This document shows, one piece after another, positions 1 through 6,450 of a stretch of DNA of 6,876 nucleotides. Position 1 is the stretch's first letter, and the number at the start of each line of letters is the position of its first letter. A program made the translations under genes and the position numbers. This stretch comes from Candidatus Phaeomarinibacter sp. (lineage in GTDB: Bacteria; Pseudomonadota; Alphaproteobacteria; CGMCC-115125), in NCBI GenBank assembly GCA_028279995.1, contig JANQMQ010000304.1:1-6876 (forward strand), in the 5' to 3' direction. The notes below the pieces were generated by a model. That model did no database searches, was not told where the DNA came from, and saw only the letters and a program-made list of their open reading frames with translations.

Positions 1-1
1 A

Positions 2-1585
2 GACCATTGGAGCGAATCCGACGAGCGCGGGTTCAGCGAGTTCATCACCGCACTGGGTGAAGCTGACTGCTACACCATGAATGACTGCCTCAAGAGCGCA
101 GCCAACCCCTACCGCGCCACCGACCCTTACGTGAAATGGTGGGCGGACTGCGCGGACATGCCGTACATGCTGCGCGCCTACTACGCCTGGAAGAACGGTT
201 TGCCGTTTTCCCACCAGACAGCCATGCGCTCCGGCGACGGGCCCGGCAGTGACATTCGCTATTCCATGGCTGGCAATCAGGTGGTCGCGCGCCGCGATGC
301 CAGGACCGGCATCAACGCGGTGAATTTCATCCGCTATATCGGCGCCGTTTCCACCGGCATGTACCGCCACCACGCAGCGGCCGAAGCAGCACCTTACTTT
401 ACCGATCACTATTCGCCGGACATTAACCGCGACACCATCCGTCCGGGCACGGTGGTCTATGACGTCAATGGCCACGTCACCATGGTCTACAAGGTGACGG
501 AAGATGGTCGTGTGCTGACATTGGCCGCCCACCCGGACCAGTCTCTGTCGCGCAGCTATTTCGGCCGCAACTTCCTGCGCACCCAGGCCAAGCTCGGCAC
601 CGGGTTCAAGAACTGGCGGCCGATCCAGCTTGAAGGCTACAAGCGCGCCGCCAATGGTGTGCTCTATGGCGGCCGCGTCACGGGCGCTGCCAACATCGAA
701 CTGGCTGATTTTTCGCTTGAGCAATATGCGGGCACCGAAGTGCTCAACTTCACCAAATGGTATGAGCCGTCATTCGTGGTCAAGGGCCAGAACCTCAACT
801 ACTACGAATGGATCCGTGCCTCGCTTTCCGTGGGCGATCTCAAATACCGCCCGGTGCGGGAACTGCGCGCCATGATGACGTCCCTGTGTCAGGACATTGC
901 GGCGCGCAAACACGCCGTCGACATAGCCATCAAGACCGGCGTGCACCGCTACAACCAGCCTCGCCAGCTGCCCGACAACATCTACGGCACCACGGGGATC
1001 TGGGAGAGCTATTCGACGCCGTCCCGCGATGCGCGCCTCAAGACATCCTTCAAGGAGACATTCGACTTGGTCCAGCAGCTGCTGGACATGCATGCCGCAG
1101 GCGACCCCAAGCTCAGCTATCAGGGGACCGACCTGGCGGGGGATTTGCTCGCGGCCTTCCATGAAGAAAGCCATGCCTGCGAAGTGACCTACCGCAAGAC
1201 CAATGGTCAGCAGGTACGCCTCAACCTCGAAGACGTGATGAACCGCCTGTGGGATATCTCGTTTGATCCCTATCACTGCATCGAGCGCCGCTGGGGCGCG
1301 ACAGACCCTGCCGAGCTTGCCTCCTGCCGGGACGGCGCAGTGAAGACCGCTTGGTACAATGCGGAGCAGCATCTGCGCTACCAGATCGACCGGACCTATG
1401 ACGTGGATATGGGTCATGACCTTGCCAGCCTTCAGGCGCCCGGCAAGGGGCTTTACTCCGGTCGCGGGGTCGAGTCGCCGCCGGATGTAAACATCCCGGC
1501 CCTGCTGGTGCGCAACCTCAAGACCACGTTTGAGGCGCACAACACCGTTCCCCCCCAGATGCCGATGGACCAGCCGGCGCTTTAG
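2..1585 (+). CDS. Uncharacterised protein, papain/NlpC-like N-terminal part (5' end missing)
   Basis: The reading frame is open to the left edge, so the ATG at 77 is probably internal and the visible part is 527 aa (numbered here from base 2). I cannot name the family with certainty. The segment WADCADMPYMLRAYYAWKNG (around Cys50) places a cysteine at the start of a helix. It is followed by a strand-like GTVVYDVNGHVTMVY with His158, then HPD at 177-179. Cys-helix, then Gly-His in a beta strand, then a third polar residue is the layout of papain-fold enzymes such as NlpC/P60 and CHAP, so a cysteine peptidase or amidase is inferred, not shown. The C-terminal ~300 residues are mixed alpha/beta with no motif I recognise. 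Further cysteines (23, 29, 296, 393, 426, 442) could form disulfides if the protein is exported, but the signal region lies outside the window. The GST gene follows after 11 nt, so the two may be cotranscribed. The CDS is secure; the function is weak. Confidence 0.85.
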   Translation, partial: DHWSESDERGFSEFITALGEADCYTMNDCLKSAANPYRATDPYVKWWADCADMPYMLRAYYAWKNGLPFSHQTAMRSGDGPGSDIRYSMAGNQVVARRDARTGINAVNFIRYIGAVSTGMYRHHAAAEAAPYFTDHYSPDINRDTIRPGTVVYDVNGHVTMVYKVTEDGRVLTLAAHPDQSLSRSYFGRNFLRTQAKLGTGFKNWRPIQLEGYKRAANGVLYGGRVTGAANIELADFSLEQYAGTEVLNFTKWYEPSFVVKGQNLNYYEWIRASLSVGDLKYRPVRELRAMMTSLCQDIAARKHAVDIAIKTGVHRYNQPRQLPDNIYGTTGIWESYSTPSRDARLKTSFKETFDLVQQLLDMHAAGDPKLSYQGTDLAGDLLAAFHEESHACEVTYRKTNGQQVRLNLEDVMNRLWDISFDPYHCIERRWGATDPAELASCRDGAVKTAWYNAEQHLRYQIDRTYDVDMGHDLASLQAPGKGLYSGRGVESPPDVNIPALLVRNLKTTFEAHNTVPPQMPMDQPAL

Positions 1586-1596
1586 AGAAAACAAAA

Positions 1597-2208
1597 ATGA
1601 AAATCTATGACTACGGCATGGCGCCGAACCCCCGGCGCGTGCGCATCTTTCTGCATGAAAAAGGCATCGACGCCGAGTACGAGCAGATCGACATAATGAA
1701 GCGGGAGGGGCGGACGGAGGAATTTCTGGCCAAGAACCCGCTAGGTGGTATCCCGGTGCTGGAGCTTGATGACGGGACTCACATTGCGGAGTCCGTTTCC
1801 ATCTGCCGTTACTACGAAGCGCTGCACCAGGAACCAAACCTCTTCGGCGCGACGCCGAAAGAGATCGCCATGATCGACATGTGGCTGCGGCGCCTCGAGA
1901 TGTATCTGATGACGCCTGCGGGGCTTGTCTGGATTCACGGCAATGAACTGACTGCGCACCTGCTGGAGCAGAATCCCGGCACGGCGGATTTCGGTCGGGC
2001 GCGGACATACTACTTCTACGACATCCTGAACCGGGAACTGGAAGGCAAGGAATTTCTCGCTTGTGACCGCTACTCGGTTGTGGAAAGCGTGGCGCTGCCG
2101 ACCCTTGATTTCATAACAACGCTAGTGGGTGTTCCGTACAAGGAGGAACACACCAACATAAAGGCATGGCACGACAGGATGGCCGCCCGCGACAGTGCAA
2201 AAGCCTAA
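1597..2208 (+). CDS. Glutathione S-transferase family protein
   Basis: Cytosolic-type GST of 203 aa, a normal length. The N-terminal thioredoxin-like domain (about 1-80) opens with MKIYDYGMAPNPRRVRI, the usual glutathione-site loop of bacterial GSTs. It continues with GGIPVLELDDG, in which Pro53 is the conserved cis-proline, and AES at 64-66, where Glu65-Ser66 would hold the gamma-glutamyl group of glutathione. The all-helical C-terminal domain covers about 88-200 and includes FLACDRYSVVESVALPTLDF. Family members usually read FLAGDRYS-[IV]-A-D here; this protein has Cys156 for Gly and Glu163 for the capping Asp. The start is the first ATG and matches family N-termini, although only an A-rich leader (GAGAAAACAAAA) and no clear Shine-Dalgarno precedes it. 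The electrophilic substrate cannot be predicted. It likely shares a transcript with the upstream gene. Its stop codon overlaps the stop of the convergent hydrolase gene. Confidence 0.95.
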   Translation: MKIYDYGMAPNPRRVRIFLHEKGIDAEYEQIDIMKREGRTEEFLAKNPLGGIPVLELDDGTHIAESVSICRYYEALHQEPNLFGATPKEIAMIDMWLRRLEMYLMTPAGLVWIHGNELTAHLLEQNPGTADFGRARTYYFYDILNRELEGKEFLACDRYSVVESVALPTLDFITTLVGVPYKEEHTNIKAWHDRMAARDSAKA

Positions 2209-3185
2209 TTGTTGTTTGCAGCCTGCGCGGCGACACCCCGAATGGCGACTGAGACGCGAGGGGCGTAGCGTCGGTCCATGGCGATCTGCGAATGGTTGGC
2301 GCCCTCTACCACTTCAAACGTACCGTTGGTCGAGAGTGAGGCCAGTTCACGTTGCATCTCAAGCCAGTTCGGCAACATGAAGTCCGGCCAGTCACTGGCC
2401 ACAAGCACGTGCAGTGGCATATCGCCAAAGGACGTGACCCGCCGGGCCCGGACGGCGCTGGTCCCCCAGCCGTCCGCTTCCGCTGCTGATCCACGCATGT
2501 GCTCGACAGTGTTGAGCCGACTCATGCTTGCCATAAGTTCCTTGCCCTCCAGACCATCTACGGCGGGCGCCATAAGCGCAAATGCTCGTGGCAGGCCGGT
2601 ATAGTGAAGTTTCTCCACCACGCCGAAACTTGAAAGCAGATTGGCGAACTCCTCCCGCGCCTGCGGCGGGAAGCGCTGGTCCATGTCCTGATGCGCGGAG
2701 TCCACCAGCACAACGCCTGCTGTCTCGGCGGAATAGGTGTCAGCGAAGATACGCGCGACCACACCGCCATAGGAATGACCTGCCAGAATGTAAGGCGCGC
2801 GCATGCCGGTCTTTGCTGCAAGTTGGTGCAGTCGGGTCGCAGCCAGAACCGCGTCACGGGGTTTGCCACTATCTTCGCTCCACCCGGTGCCGTCACGATC
2901 ATAGGTACAGACATGATGGGTGCTGGCGAGATCATTCATCACTGGCGTCCAGGCGGATGAAAGACTGCCCATGCCGGTGAGAAGCACGATGGTTGAGCCT
3001 TCATTCTGTTGGCCGCCGCAATGAACATGCAGCTTGACGCCATCGATCTCCACGAGTTCACCCGCCATGGGATAAGTCGACCGGTCGAGGGCTGCCGAGG
3101 CCAACTGATAGATGCCGCCGATCAGGACCACCAGGACCGGCAGACCGACAATGATGGCAACGATGAGGACAGCAATTCGTTTCAT
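2205..3185 (-). CDS. Membrane-anchored alpha/beta hydrolase
   Basis: A 326-aa serine hydrolase of the alpha/beta fold. Residues 4-25 form one long hydrophobic helix after MKR, with no clear signal-peptidase or lipobox site, so it is probably a signal anchor placing the enzyme on the periplasmic face. The core begins near 45 (VEIDGVKLHVHCGG). The oxyanion loop is LLTGMGSLSSAW (68-79), and YDRDGTGWS (95-103) is the common strand-4 region. The nucleophile elbow is GHSYGG with Ser138. The likely acid is Asp265 in VLVASDWPDF, and the catalytic histidine is His298 in EGANHSQ. A cap domain would lie around 165-250. The complete triad argues for an active esterase, lipase or related enzyme; the substrate is unknown. 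I chose the ATG at 3185 over the in-frame ATG at 3245 because it directly precedes the signal anchor, has a good GGAAGGA ribosome site, and overlaps the upstream stop in ATGA. It is the second gene of a two-gene operon. Confidence 0.92.
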   Translation of the reverse strand: MKRIAVLIVAIIVGLPVLVVLIGGIYQLASAALDRSTYPMAGELVEIDGVKLHVHCGGQQNEGSTIVLLTGMGSLSSAWTPVMNDLASTHHVCTYDRDGTGWSEDSGKPRDAVLAATRLHQLAAKTGMRAPYILAGHSYGGVVARIFADTYSAETAGVVLVDSAHQDMDQRFPPQAREEFANLLSSFGVVEKLHYTGLPRAFALMAPAVDGLEGKELMASMSRLNTVEHMRGSAAEADGWGTSAVRARRVTSFGDMPLHVLVASDWPDFMLPNWLEMQRELASLSTNGTFEVVEGANHSQIAMDRRYAPRVSVAIRGVAAQAANNN

Positions 3186-3619
3186 TGGTTCGGATATCCT
3201 TCCGGCAGACCCACCAGCGTCGTCCCGCGATCTCCACCGATCCACAGGGCGATGTCGCGCACATCCATCACCAGGGATATGGCAATGGTCGTAGCAGCAA
3301 TCGCTGCATAGACCCGGTAAGGCTTCCAGTACTCGGACCGGATATCCCGGTAGAACAGGATCATTGGGTAGACCCAGGCGATGTGGCCAAGGCCGAAAAG
3401 CCGGGTCACCTGATTGCCTTCCGCCATGAAGACGATGGTGGCGATGACGAAGTTGACGATCTGCGCCAGGATCATCATCCGGGCGGCCCGGTAGTAGATG
3501 AACACGAAGGGCAGGGCGATCAGGACGATCTGCATCCAGGTGAGCCAGGGAGCCACATGGGGCGGTATGTAGTCACCCATCTGGGCCATGAGCGAAAGGG
3601 CTGTGAGAATCTGTTCCAT
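3182..3619 (-). CDS. Small polytopic membrane protein of unknown function
   Basis: A 145-aa hydrophobic protein I do not recognise. Four likely membrane helices are visible: about 27-45 (from the WLTWMQIVLIALPFVF stretch), 48-66 (MMILAQIVNFVIATIVFMA), 77-91 (GLGHIAWVYPMILFY) and 103-120 (VYAAIAATTIAISLV). Short charged loops lie between them (YYRAAR, MAEGNQVTR, RDIRSEYWKPYR). The positive-rich loops after helices 1 and 3 suggest these face the cytoplasm. No enzymatic motif is seen. The ATG at 3619 is preferred, although no Shine-Dalgarno is evident. An in-frame ATG at 3736 would give 184 aa with a polar extension of 39 residues, but that would translate through the hairpin and the divergent control region. 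Its TGA overlaps the ATG of the hydrolase in ATGA, so the two proteins are probably made together and may act together at the inner membrane. That partnership is inferred from gene layout only. Confidence 0.8.
   Translation of the reverse strand: MEQILTALSLMAQMGDYIPPHVAPWLTWMQIVLIALPFVFIYYRAARMMILAQIVNFVIATIVFMAEGNQVTRLFGLGHIAWVYPMILFYRDIRSEYWKPYRVYAAIAATTIAISLVMDVRDIALWIGGDRGTTLVGLPEGYPNQ
3197..3203 (-). promoter_or_regulatory. Ribosome binding site of the alpha/beta hydrolase
   Basis: On the minus strand GGAAGGA lies 11 nt before the ATG at 3185, inside the end of the upstream membrane-protein gene. It supports the 326-aa start over the longer one at 3245. Together with the ATGA overlap it implies coupled or re-initiated translation. 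Confidence 0.6.
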
Positions 3620-3631
3620 GGCGTGAATTTG

Positions 3632-3667
3632 GAGAGGTGAGGGACGCGACCCAATTACCTCTCTTTT
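3632..3667. promoter_or_regulatory. Stem-loop in the divergent intergenic region
   Basis: GAGAGGT at 3632-3638 is the exact inverse of ACCTCTC at 3657-3663, and an inner GGG (3641-3643) can pair with CCC (3650-3652). On the plus strand TTTT follows at 3664-3667, which resembles a short intrinsic terminator, although no plus-strand gene ends here. On the minus strand the hairpin ends 12 nt before the ATG at 3619, so it could sit in the mRNA leader of the membrane-protein gene and affect translation. The function is inferred; the pairing is seen directly. Confidence 0.4.
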
Positions 3668-3698
3668 CAGTGTGGGCTTTAATTCCCCTCTCCCTTTT
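3653..3698. repeat. Imperfect direct repeat AATT-n-CCTCTC-n-TTTT
   Basis: Two copies of the same pattern lie 28 nt apart: AATTACCTCTCTTTT at 3653-3667 and AATTCCCCTCTCCCTTTT at 3681-3698. The upstream GGAGAGG at 3631-3637 can pair with the second copy (CCTCTCC, 3687-3693) instead of the first, giving two mutually exclusive hairpins. The repeat lies in the control region between the divergent operons. Confidence 0.4.
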
Positions 3699-3711
3699 GT
3701 GTTCAATCGCT

Positions 3712-3717
3712 TATAGT
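3712..3717 (+). promoter_or_regulatory. Possible -10 box for the proS operon
   Basis: TATAGT matches the sigma-70 type -10 consensus at five of six bases and lies 67 nt before the proS start in the only gap available for its promoter. At 16-18 nt upstream I find no recognisable -35 (the site is CT-rich), so this is a weak call. On the minus strand the same area offers TTGAAC (3706-3701) followed by AT-rich TTAAAG as an equally weak candidate for the divergent operon. Confidence 0.25.
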
Positions 3718-3784
3718 CCGGCCACAATTCAGACATGGCAGGCCGCAATACAGGTCCTGCCCAAAAACAGCGAACCAAGCCCCC

Positions 3785-5110
3785 ATGCGTCTCAGCCGTT
3801 TCTTCCTTCCCATCCTTCGTGAAACCCCGAAGGAAGCCGAAATTGTTTCCCACCGCCTGATGCTGCGGGCGGGCCTTGTGCGCCAGATGAGCGCCGGCAT
3901 GTATGCCTGGCTGCCGCTCGGCCACATCGTGCTGCGCAAGATCGAGCAGATCGTGCGTGAGGAACAGGCGCGGGCAGGGGCCGTCGAGCTGCTGATGCCG
4001 ACGCTTCAGTCCGCTGATCTGTGGCGTGAGTCCGGCCGCTATGACGGCTACGGCAAGGAGATGCTGCGCATTCAGGACCGCCACGAGCGCGACATGCTCT
4101 ATGGCCCGACGAACGAGGAGATGATCACGGACATCGTCCGGCGCGATATCAAGTCGTACAAGGACCTTCCGTTCACGCTCTATCATATCCAGTGGAAGTT
4201 CCGCGACGAGATCCGTCCCCGCTTCGGCGTCATGCGTGGCCGCGAATTCCTGATGAAGGATGCCTATTCTTTCGACCTCTCGGAAGAAGCCGCCCGCATT
4301 TCCTACCAGAAGCAGTTCGTCGCCTATCTGCGCACCTTCGGGCGTATGGGCCTCAAGGCGGTGCCGATGAAGGCGGACCCGGGGCCCATCGGTGGTGATC
4401 TCTCCCACGAGTTCATCATCCTTGCGGACACCGGCGAAAGCGAGGTGTTCTGTCACCGTGATCTGGTGGACATGGACATCCCCGGCGAGGATACGGATTT
4501 TGAGAGCGATCTGTCGGCCATTGTTGACGGGCGCACCAGCCTCTACGCGGCAACGGATGAGATGCATGACCCGGCACGCTTTGACGCTGAAGTGCCTGAA
4601 GACAAGCGCCTCACCGCCCGTGGAATTGAAGTTGGTCACATCTTCTATTTCGGCACCAAGTATTCCGAGCCCATGAAGGCCTCCGTGCAGGGGCCGGACG
4701 GCACTGAAGTGCTGATGCATGGTGGGTCATATGGCGTCGGCGTCTCGCGCCTGATGGGCGCGATCATTGAGGCAAGCCATGACGACGACGGCATCATCTG
4801 GCCGGACGCGGTGGCGCCCTTCAATGTGGGCCTCATCAACCTCAAATCTGGGGATGAGGCGACGGATTCGGCCTGTGAGGATGTTTACGCGAAACTCACC
4901 AATGCCGGGTTGGATGTCCTTTATGATGACCGCGACGAACGCGCGGGCGGCAAGTTCGCCACCATGGACCTGATCGGGCTGCCCTGGCAGCTGGTGATTG
5001 GTCCGCGCGGCCTCAAGAACGGAGTGGTTGAACTCAAGCGCCGCGCCACCGGCGAAAAAGAAGAACTGACGATTGATGCTGCTCTCAACAGACTGACCCA
5101 AACAAACTGA
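3785..5110 (+). CDS. proS: Prolyl-tRNA synthetase, short form without editing insertion
   Basis: A 441-aa class II synthetase that activates proline with ATP and charges tRNA-Pro in the cytoplasm. In order: the motif 1 region with [18 protein letters not shown] (37-54); the proline-binding loop GPTNEE (107-112); motif 2 as [20 protein letters not shown] (139-158) followed by DAYSF; motif 3 as [18 protein letters not shown] (312-329); and the C-terminal anticodon-binding domain (about 345-441), including [11 protein letters not shown] and [11 protein letters not shown]. coli-type enzymes are near 570 aa because an editing domain of about 180 residues sits between motifs 2 and 3. Here that interval is short, as is usual in alphaproteobacteria, so mischarged Ala-tRNA-Pro would need a separate trans-editing protein. 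The start [19 protein letters not shown] matches the family N-terminus, although no Shine-Dalgarno is obvious. It is the first gene of a probable operon with lolC (14-nt gap) and lolD. Confidence 0.98.
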   Translation: MRLSRFFLPILRETPKEAEIVSHRLMLRAGLVRQMSAGMYAWLPLGHIVLRKIEQIVREEQARAGAVELLMPTLQSADLWRESGRYDGYGKEMLRIQDRHERDMLYGPTNEEMITDIVRRDIKSYKDLPFTLYHIQWKFRDEIRPRFGVMRGREFLMKDAYSFDLSEEAARISYQKQFVAYLRTFGRMGLKAVPMKADPGPIGGDLSHEFIILADTGESEVFCHRDLVDMDIPGEDTDFESDLSAIVDGRTSLYAATDEMHDPARFDAEVPEDKRLTARGIEVGHIFYFGTKYSEPMKASVQGPDGTEVLMHGGSYGVGVSRLMGAIIEASHDDDGIIWPDAVAPFNVGLINLKSGDEATDSACEDVYAKLTNAGLDVLYDDRDERAGGKFATMDLIGLPWQLVIGPRGLKNGVVELKRRATGEKEELTIDAALNRLTQTN

Positions 5111-5124
5111 TCGGGTAACCGCAT

Positions 5125-6450
5125 ATGACCGAGATGGCTGAACAGACAGGCGGGCTTCAGGCGGACAGAAATGTCGGCGGCTCGACCATGCCGTTCTCGG
5201 CCTTTGAGTGGTTCCTCGCCGGGCGCTATCTGCGCGCCCGCCGCAAGGAAGGGTTCATCTCCGTCATCGCGCTGATCTCCTTCATCGGCATCATGCTCGG
5301 CGTGGCGACACTCATCATCGTCATGGCGGTGATGAACGGCTTCAGGTCGGAACTGATCGGCCGCATCCTCGGCCTCAACGGCCACATGATGGTGCAGTCG
5401 GCCACCGGCACATTCCTTGAGTATGAAGCCGCCGCCGCGCGCATCCGTGAGGTGGATGGCGTGGTGCGGGTAACGCCGCTCGTGGAAGGCCAGGTCATGG
5501 CGTCGGCCCGTCAACGCGCGTCGGGTGCCTTGGTACGCGGCATGTCGACGGAGAACCTCGCCAATTTCGATATCATTGCGGACGGCATCGAAGGCGGTTC
5601 CCTCGACACCTACAGAAATCTTGAAGCCGATGGGCAGAGCCCGCTGCTGGTCGGGTCGCGGCTGGCGCAGGCGCTGGGTGTCGGCATCGGCGACACGATC
5701 ACCCTGCTGTCGCCGCGCGGCGCGTCGACCCCGTTCGGCACGACGCCGCGGGTCAAGGCCTACATCGTGGCGGCGACCTTCCAGATCGGCATGTCGGAAT
5801 ATGATTCCAGCTTCATCTTCATGCCGCTGGGCGAGGCGCAGAGCTTCTTCCGGCAGAACGGGTCTGTCTCCGGCATCGAAGTGATGATTGAGAAACCGGA
5901 CGACGTGAAAGCCTTCACGCCCGCGGTGGAACAGGCGGCGGGGGACATCGCCACGGTCTATGACTGGCAGGAGATCAACGGCACCTTCTTCAACGCCCTT
6001 CAGATCGAGCGCAATGTGATGTTCATCATCCTGACGCTGATCCTGTTGGTGGCGGCCCTCAACATCATCTCCGGCCTGTTCATGCTGGTGAAGGACAAGG
6101 GGCCCGATATTGCGATCCTGCGCAGCATGGGCGCCACGCGCGGCGCCATGATGCGGGTGTTCCTGATTGTTGGCGCCGCCATCGGTGTACTGGGCACCTT
6201 CGCCGGCTTCGTCATCGGGGTTCTGTTCTGCGAGAACATCGAGGCCATCCGTCAGGCGCTGATTTTCCTCACCGGGGCCCAACTGTTTGATCCGGCGATC
6301 TACTTCCTCAATGAACTGCCCGCCGAAATGGACATGGGCGAAGTCTTCTCCGTGGTGCTGATGTCGCTGGCTCTGTCGCTGCTGGCGACGATCTATCCCA
6401 GTTGGCGTGCGGCCCGCCTCGATCCGGTGGAGGCGCTTCGGTATGAGTAG
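5125..6450 (+). CDS. lolC: Lipoprotein-releasing ABC transporter permease (LolC/LolE/LolF family)
   Basis: A 441-aa inner-membrane subunit of the Lol system, which extracts mature outer-membrane lipoproteins from the inner membrane and passes them to periplasmic LolA. Topology is the MacB/Lol type: first helix about 45-71 (FISVIALISFIGIMLGVATL and on), a large periplasmic domain (about 72-295), then helices at about 298-322, 346-368 and 406-424. The coupling segment KDKGPDIAILRSMGATRG (323-340) would contact LolD, and the end YPSWRAARLDPVEALRY is typical. A proline-rich loop at 197-209 (PRGASTPFGTTPR) resembles the LolA-binding Hook of LolC. The first ATG gives a polar leader of about 22 residues; ATGs at 5134 and 5188 are alternatives, and no strong ribosome site decides between them. 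Only one permease gene is visible before lolD, so a homodimer (LolF-like) is plausible. Confidence 0.95.
   Translation: MTEMAEQTGGLQADRNVGGSTMPFSAFEWFLAGRYLRARRKEGFISVIALISFIGIMLGVATLIIVMAVMNGFRSELIGRILGLNGHMMVQSATGTFLEYEAAAARIREVDGVVRVTPLVEGQVMASARQRASGALVRGMSTENLANFDIIADGIEGGSLDTYRNLEADGQSPLLVGSRLAQALGVGIGDTITLLSPRGASTPFGTTPRVKAYIVAATFQIGMSEYDSSFIFMPLGEAQSFFRQNGSVSGIEVMIEKPDDVKAFTPAVEQAAGDIATVYDWQEINGTFFNALQIERNVMFIILTLILLVAALNIISGLFMLVKDKGPDIAILRSMGATRGAMMRVFLIVGAAIGVLGTFAGFVIGVLFCENIEAIRQALIFLTGAQLFDPAIYFLNELPAEMDMGEVFSVVLMSLALSLLATIYPSWRAARLDPVEALRYE
6429..6433 (+). promoter_or_regulatory. Ribosome binding site of lolD
   Basis: GGAGG lies 9 nt before the ATG at 6443, inside the last codons of lolC. 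It fixes the lolD start within the 8-nt overlap and supports coupled translation of permease and ATPase. Confidence 0.7.

Noticed and set aside
1550..1556. Run of seven C near the end of the first gene, considered as a phase-variation tract
   Set aside because: It is short and lies about ten codons before the stop, so slippage would change only the tail.
770..2008. A 412-codon minus-strand open frame opposite the partial protein and the GST
   Set aside because: It runs antisense across two genes and their junction, has no recognisable domain, and the GST beneath it is certain.
2140..2167. Strong AAGGAGG at 2140-2146 followed by an ATG at 2165, suggesting a hidden small gene
   Set aside because: The 18-nt spacing is too long, the frame gives only about 28 residues, and the bases are explained as Lys-Glu codons of the GST.
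3186..3245. Longer start for the hydrolase at 3245
   Set aside because: It adds 20 polar residues ahead of the signal anchor and overlaps the membrane-protein gene by about 60 nt, while the start at 3185 has a good ribosome site.
3620..4720. Upstream extension of the membrane-protein frame to 512 codons
   Set aside because: The extension is antisense to proS and has shadow-like composition; the hydrophobic protein begins naturally at 3619.
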